Shown piece by piece: positions 59,247 through 64,000 of a DNA stretch of 64,000 nucleotides. Under the pieces are notes generated by a model, which was given only the letters and a program-made list of their open reading frames with translations, was not told the origin of the DNA and did not search any database. This stretch comes from Sipunculus nudus (lineage: Eukaryota; Annelida; Sipuncula; Golfingiida; Sipunculidae): NCBI GenBank assembly GCA_026874595.1, contig CM049316.1:47060695-47124694 (forward strand), written 5' to 3'. Position 1 is the first letter of the stretch. Each line of letters begins with the position of its first letter. The position numbers were made by a program, and so were the translations under genes.

Positions 59247-61892
59247 AGCTCAGCTGACTATAAGTCATCTGAGCTATAGTCATGGTCCATTGTCCGTCGT
59301 CTGTCCGTCCGTCTGTCCGTCCGTCCGTCCGTCCGTAGATGTGGCACGTTTTGAAACCGTAAGACCTAGGAATCCAAAATTCGGCATAATGTTAGATGTC
59401 CCCAAGATCTCCTACCAAGCCGAAAACTGGGTCTTTGCGACTTTGTTCCTTTGAGAAATTAAAGAAAGACCTCAATTTTTTATTAAAAACCTATTTTTAC
59501 ACTTCAGGACTGCCTAATTTCAAAACCACTCATCTGTTTTTCCTCATATTTACCATAGTTATTCCTCTATATAGTTCCTATGTACATGCCAGAAATTATG
59601 TCTGTATTATAAAAATTTAAAAAGTTATGGGCCCAAACATAATGCATTGTGTAAAAAATTAGGAAAGATATTTGATCACTTAACACAAAATATGTTAAAG
59701 CTATAAACTTTCTTTCCAGTAATATAACTTTAATTAATCAAAATTAAATTGTATACCCAAAATTAGATCAAAATCTTTTAAATTTTTTAAAATATTAACA
59801 AAAATAAAAAATTGGTACCTTAAATTTTGCCCAAGTTTGACCATGGCACGTTTTTTTCCTGTAAGTACTGTGGATTTAATTTTCACAGCATGTTTTTTTT
59901 AGCATTTTGTCTGTAAACACCAAAAATTTGAAATCAGTTGATCAAAAACTGTAGATTTTATTCAAGCTTTCAAGCACCATGTAACATATTGTTTACATCA
60001 AACTAGTGTCATGCAGTTTGCAAGTGCTCAGCTCCCCAACTTCAGCTCTCAGTTCCTAAAATTTGGCATACAATTAGATGTCTCAAAAATCCCCTACCAT
60101 GCCAAGAATTTGATCACTAGGACTTAATACCTTCGAGATATTAATGAAAAACTTCATTTTTCCATTAAAAACCCATTGTTACACTTCAAGACAGCCTAAT
60201 ATCAAAACCACTGATCTGACTTTAATCATATATAATATACATATTTTTCTATATATTCTCTATGCACATGCCAGAAATGATGTCAGTATTGCGTAATTGT
60301 TTTAAGTTATGGGCCCAAACATAATGCACTTTGTAAAAAATCAAGAAATATATTTACTCCCTTAACAAGAGGATTGCTGAAGCTAGAGATTTTTTGTCAG
60401 GGATGTAACATTATTTAATCAGGATTCAATTGAATACCCAAAATTAGTTCTGAATTTTTCAAATTGTATAAGTTATTAGTATAAATATAAAATTAGTACC
60501 TTAAATTTTGCTCAACTTTGACCATGGCATGTTTGTTTCCTGTGAGTACTGTTGATATAATTTTCATGTCATGCACACATAAAGATTTCAGCTTTTTAGT
60601 TTGAAAAGCTGAAAGAAATTGGCCAAAAATTGTAGCTTTTATTAATGTTTTTATGAGACCATGTCAAACCTTGGCTCTCTGTAGCACCTCTTGAGTCACC
60701 TGTATGTTGACCTGGTTGAACTTTCAGCAAATTATGCATGCTTGAGGCGAGACATAAACTGGGGCGTCCAGGCAGCTTATTATATAATGGCCAGCCACAG
60801 TTGATCTAGGTGTCCAACCCAACTCATCTAGTAGTTTTAACCAACAACATAACAATAAACAATAAATTAATAAATTTTTATTGGTTTTTAATAACAAATT
60901 AAAGAAAAAATAGAAAAGGAATTTGTTAGTTGATAATAACAGGAAATTAACTTGCAGTTACCAATGATATAAGAATCTTGTATCAATGGATAGAATGTCA
61001 TGTATTCCAAATAACACCATGCAGTCACCTATGGTATTTTTCAGTTCAATTTTAATGATAAAAAAGTAAATCATATTATTCATTACTAATCATTAGGGAT
61101 CATATGAAGGAAATTAATGATAGACAAAGATGCAGTTGATAATATTAATCTAGATTCCTACTGTGTCTAGTGTGTACATTGATGTGAAATTAGTCCAAAA
61201 TAAATATATTACATTTTTTTTTAATATAAATAAAAGCCATAAAACCAGGTACTTATGATCATTATTTAAATGTGTGAATTTTGTATATTCTGGATTCTCA
61301 ACATCATTGCTTGGTGAAAACTGAATAAATACCAGACATGGTGCGAATACTTTGCAATTGTATTAAAACAAGAATATGAATATGTACTCCATTATAAAAT
61401 TTCTTTCATAAGAATGGGAATTCAGGTAAAAATGAAAGTATATGAATACCAGTGCAAATACTTTCAAAATGTATTAATGAATGCATTCATGAATATATTC
61501 TTTAATATTATTTTAATAATCATTTCAGTCATATTTTATTTGAAAAAATCATACTATTCTCTTATTATTTTTAATAAAAATTATATTTAGGACAATATTT
61601 GTAATTTTTCTAATAAATAGTTAAACTCTTATATTATTTGTTCTGCTTATATTAGTTATATGGCCAAGTCAAAATCTGTGTGACAATCCCACTCTATTTG
61701 TTAATGAAATAAATGAAATTAATCCTCTTTCCTGTCTCCAAAGGTACTATCAAAATCATACATAAGCTAAACAACAACAACTCATAATACAGCTTATTTT
61801 TATTACCATATAAAACCAGCATGTGCCTCATTTCTAAATCATATTTTTTTATCATATATATCAGCTGAGCGCCGTGACCCATAGGTCCCTTG
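59247..61892 (+). mobile_element. Family A repeat, copy 2 (2.6 kb, Helitron2/HINE-like)
   Basis: Collinear with 44494-47119 from AGCTCAGCTGACTATAAGTC to GACCCATAGGTCCCTTG, with only scattered substitutions and small indels. It keeps a longer GTCC simple repeat (59295-59335). The right-end TCAGCTGAGCG (61861-61871) is a better inverse of the left end than in copy 1. It is flanked by T runs, with no clear target duplication. It has no long frame. Confidence 0.8.
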
Positions 61893-62115
61893 TTTTTAGT
61901 AAGGCTTTATATGTTTTATGACAATATTTTTACACAAAACTTACCCCAAATGGCTAAATCTTAAATACAATAAACAATGTATCATTAATGTTTGAAAATT
62001 GGTATAGATTTTTATTCAAAAAGAAGCTTTTTTGTTACAAAAGAAAGTTTACCAGTACACTGTCTTTTGACTAAATAGAGATTCAAAAGCTTTCCATTGA
62101 ATGGCTTGAATAATC

Positions 62116-62118
<3 letters not shown>

Positions 62119-62168
<50 letters not shown>
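62119..62168. repeat. (TA)n microsatellite
   Basis: A TA dinucleotide run followed by ATAATTATAT repeats. Confidence 0.95.
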
Positions 62169-62172
<4 letters not shown>

Positions 62173-62194
62173 TATATAATTATATGTATAGGTC

Positions 62195-62605
62195 TGTGTT
62201 GAGGCCCAGATTAGAATCTGGCCCTATTTAAAACTGGGCCAACCAAGATCAAAATTTTGATTTGGACTGGCCCAGATCAAAATTATAATCTGGGCTGGCC
62301 CAGTTTAAAACTGGTCTGGCCCAGATTAGAATTTTGATTTGGGCCAGTCCAGATTACAATCCTGTGGTGAAGACTGCAGGATTTAAATCTGGTCTGGACT
62401 GATTTTAAACTGGGCTGGCCCAGATTAGAATTTTGATCTTGGCTGGTTAAATTGACAATCCTGTGGTGGACTGATTTTAAAGTGGGCCGGCCAAGATTAG
62501 AATTTTGATCTGGGCTAGTCAAGATTACAGTCCTGCCGTGGACTGATTTTAAACTTGGCCTACCCAGATCAGAATCCTAATCTAATCTTAGGCTAGCTTG
62601 ATTTT
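62195..62605. repeat. Tandem array of GGCCCAGATTAGAATTTTGA-type units
   Basis: Degenerate units of CTGGGCTGGCCCAGATTAGA and ATTTTGATCTGGGC recur about 10-12 times, with larger roughly 80-100 bp periods marked by AATCCTGTGGTGGACTGATT. Individual words (GGCCCAGATCAAAATT.TGATCTGGGCC) are quasi-palindromic. The 79-codon minus-strand frame is an artefact. Confidence 0.8.
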
Positions 62606-63584
62606 GATAATCTTAAATCAAATAATACAGTAAACATTTATTCCAGATACACCATTTTGAAGGGCACAAAACACATAATGAACAAGATCATTTAAAATAT
62701 TTTAGTGAGGAAAAAGCTAACAAACAAATGTAATGTGCTTCTTTGGTTTCTTCCATTCTTAAAAGCATGCAAGTTCACATCAACTACACCTAATCCAACT
62801 ACCATAATTAATCACAGTTTAGAATATGTGTCAGTTCTAAGACATCTACTTGACTTAATATCAACATTTTCAACTTAACTGTGATAATTATCTGTTCTGG
62901 ATGTCAAAATTACTTGTGTAATATTAAATATATACATGCATAATTAAATACCAGCTTTACTCATTTATAAGTGAACAAAAGTAATTTTTCAGTCTTGATT
63001 ATCATCTGTGTGAGCAGCATCACATTTTTCCCTAACATGGGGTAGGGAGAGGTTTATGATACCATTAATATAAGTGTAATTTTCAATAGCAGAAAATCCA
63101 CAGCTGAGAAAATGACATGATTGCTGTCATTTGGCAGTCACAAAAAAAGAGGTGACCATGTGTGAAAATTGGATTTAAAATTTTATTTTAGAAGGTGACA
63201 AACATGGTGGAGGTTTCACTTTAGAGTTAATAACTTAAAAAAAGCTAATCTAATAACTGATAACTAATCTGATTTGAAGATAGTTAAATGCTGCAATACA
63301 AATATTCTCTACCTTCAATAGTTAAAATGCTGAGTTGGTGAATATTGTTCCCACTGTTCTATCTAAATACAGTACTATTTTGTTAATAATTCACAAAAAT
63401 TAGCCAATATCAACCTAATTTATGTACACTAGATATATATTTTTCTGTTTGCTAAATTTCAGTCACCTAATTTCAATGACTTATGTTCAGGTATCTTAAT
63501 AGATGTTTCAGAGCCTTCTTTAAAATGTAGTATGTTATCTAGGTCCAATGTTATAATATGTGCAAATTTTTTAATGGGTGACCT

Positions 63585-63606
63585 GGGGGGGGGGGGGAGG
63601 GGGGGT
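63585..63606. repeat. Poly(G) tract
   Basis: About 22 bases, nearly all G with one A. Confidence 0.9.
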
Positions 63607-64000
63607 AGATCACAGACCAAAAACCCTAACTTATGATAAATGATAAATAACTTAGTTTAAATAACAAATAAAATTTTGAATTTACAGGTCTTGGATCATA
63701 AGCTCAACATTGAGTAACATGTATATTAATAATTATTGATTAATTTTGTTTTAGTTTGTTGAATTTATGCACATGTTCTGCAAGCAATATTTGTAGTTTT
63801 TAGCTATAAAATACCAATGTTTAACATGATTATTTTATAATTATATTTAGACATTTCACATAAGAGTTAAAATTACAAAATAAATATGACAGGAGTCCAA
63901 CCAATAATATTTTCATAGAATATGAAATAAATTCATAAAATAATAATTATTATGGACTTACAATGTTTTACAAATTCTTTGAATTGATTAAAGGCCAACA

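Larger units (their letters stand above)
28015..64000 (+). other. GNAO: GNAO intron 2 (5' part, more than 35.9 kb)
   Basis: No frame resembling the next alpha-subunit exon (expected to begin IIHEDGF-like) was found in the rest of the window on the + strand, so all of it is most simply intron 2, phase 2. Stretches without a listed repeat (28215-28928, 30267-30480, 33320-34000, 34530-35400, 37830-39660, 42280-43225, 47700-51595, 54733-55285, 55951-57424, 57846-59246, 62610-64000) are A+T-rich and contain only short random frames. Independent nested genes cannot be excluded, but none is supported. Confidence 0.8.

Overview
The window looks like nuclear DNA from a lophotrochozoan animal, most probably a bivalve mollusc. 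It is A+T-rich and almost free of protein-coding sequence, and it carries one intron-split, strongly conserved metazoan gene. The rest is packed with minisatellites, (TA)n tracts and families of non-autonomous transposons. The species is inferred from the kind of gene and repeats; it was not identified by any search.

The only clearly functional gene is the 5' part of a G protein alpha(o) subunit gene (GNAO/Galpha-o, + strand). Coding exon 1 is 27514-27631 and coding exon 2 is 27972-28014. Together they give the acylated N-terminus, the alphaN helix and the P-loop. Everything from 28015 to the window end appears to be intron 2, so that intron exceeds 35.9 kb. Exon 3 was not found.

Upstream (1-27.5 kb) there is a 94-bp satellite with higher-order structure (1-1014), a CA/CCTACA simple repeat (3958-4494), a decayed Ty3/gypsy LTR retrotransposon (8361-15742), a broken LINE reverse transcriptase (18735-19521), three TTAA-flanked MITE-like elements, and a 238-codon unrecognised ORF on the minus strand just upstream of GNAO. 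The LTR element has integrase upstream of reverse transcriptase and a SCAN-like gag, which places it in the Gmr1-like group. Its proline-tRNA primer site is still visible. It is dead (many stops and frameshifts, Asn in place of the protease Asp) and was later hit by a 334-bp MITE.

Inside GNAO intron 2 there are many tandem arrays (34, 54, about 65, 37, 30 and 38 bp units), a hAT-type MITE with a perfect 8-bp target duplication, other TIR elements, and a striking set of nested repeats (families A, B, C, D). Families A and B show 5' hairpins, asymmetric subterminal inverted repeats, a 3' hairpin close to the end, insertion within T runs and no clear target duplication. That is the architecture described for Helitron2/Helentron-derived non-autonomous elements. 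Internal repeat units supply natural empty sites that support precise insertion. Two family A copies (44494-47119 and 59247-61892) are nearly identical over 2.6 kb. A third (51596-54732) contains whole copies of B and C.

No rRNA, tRNA, CRISPR or bacterial-type features were seen.
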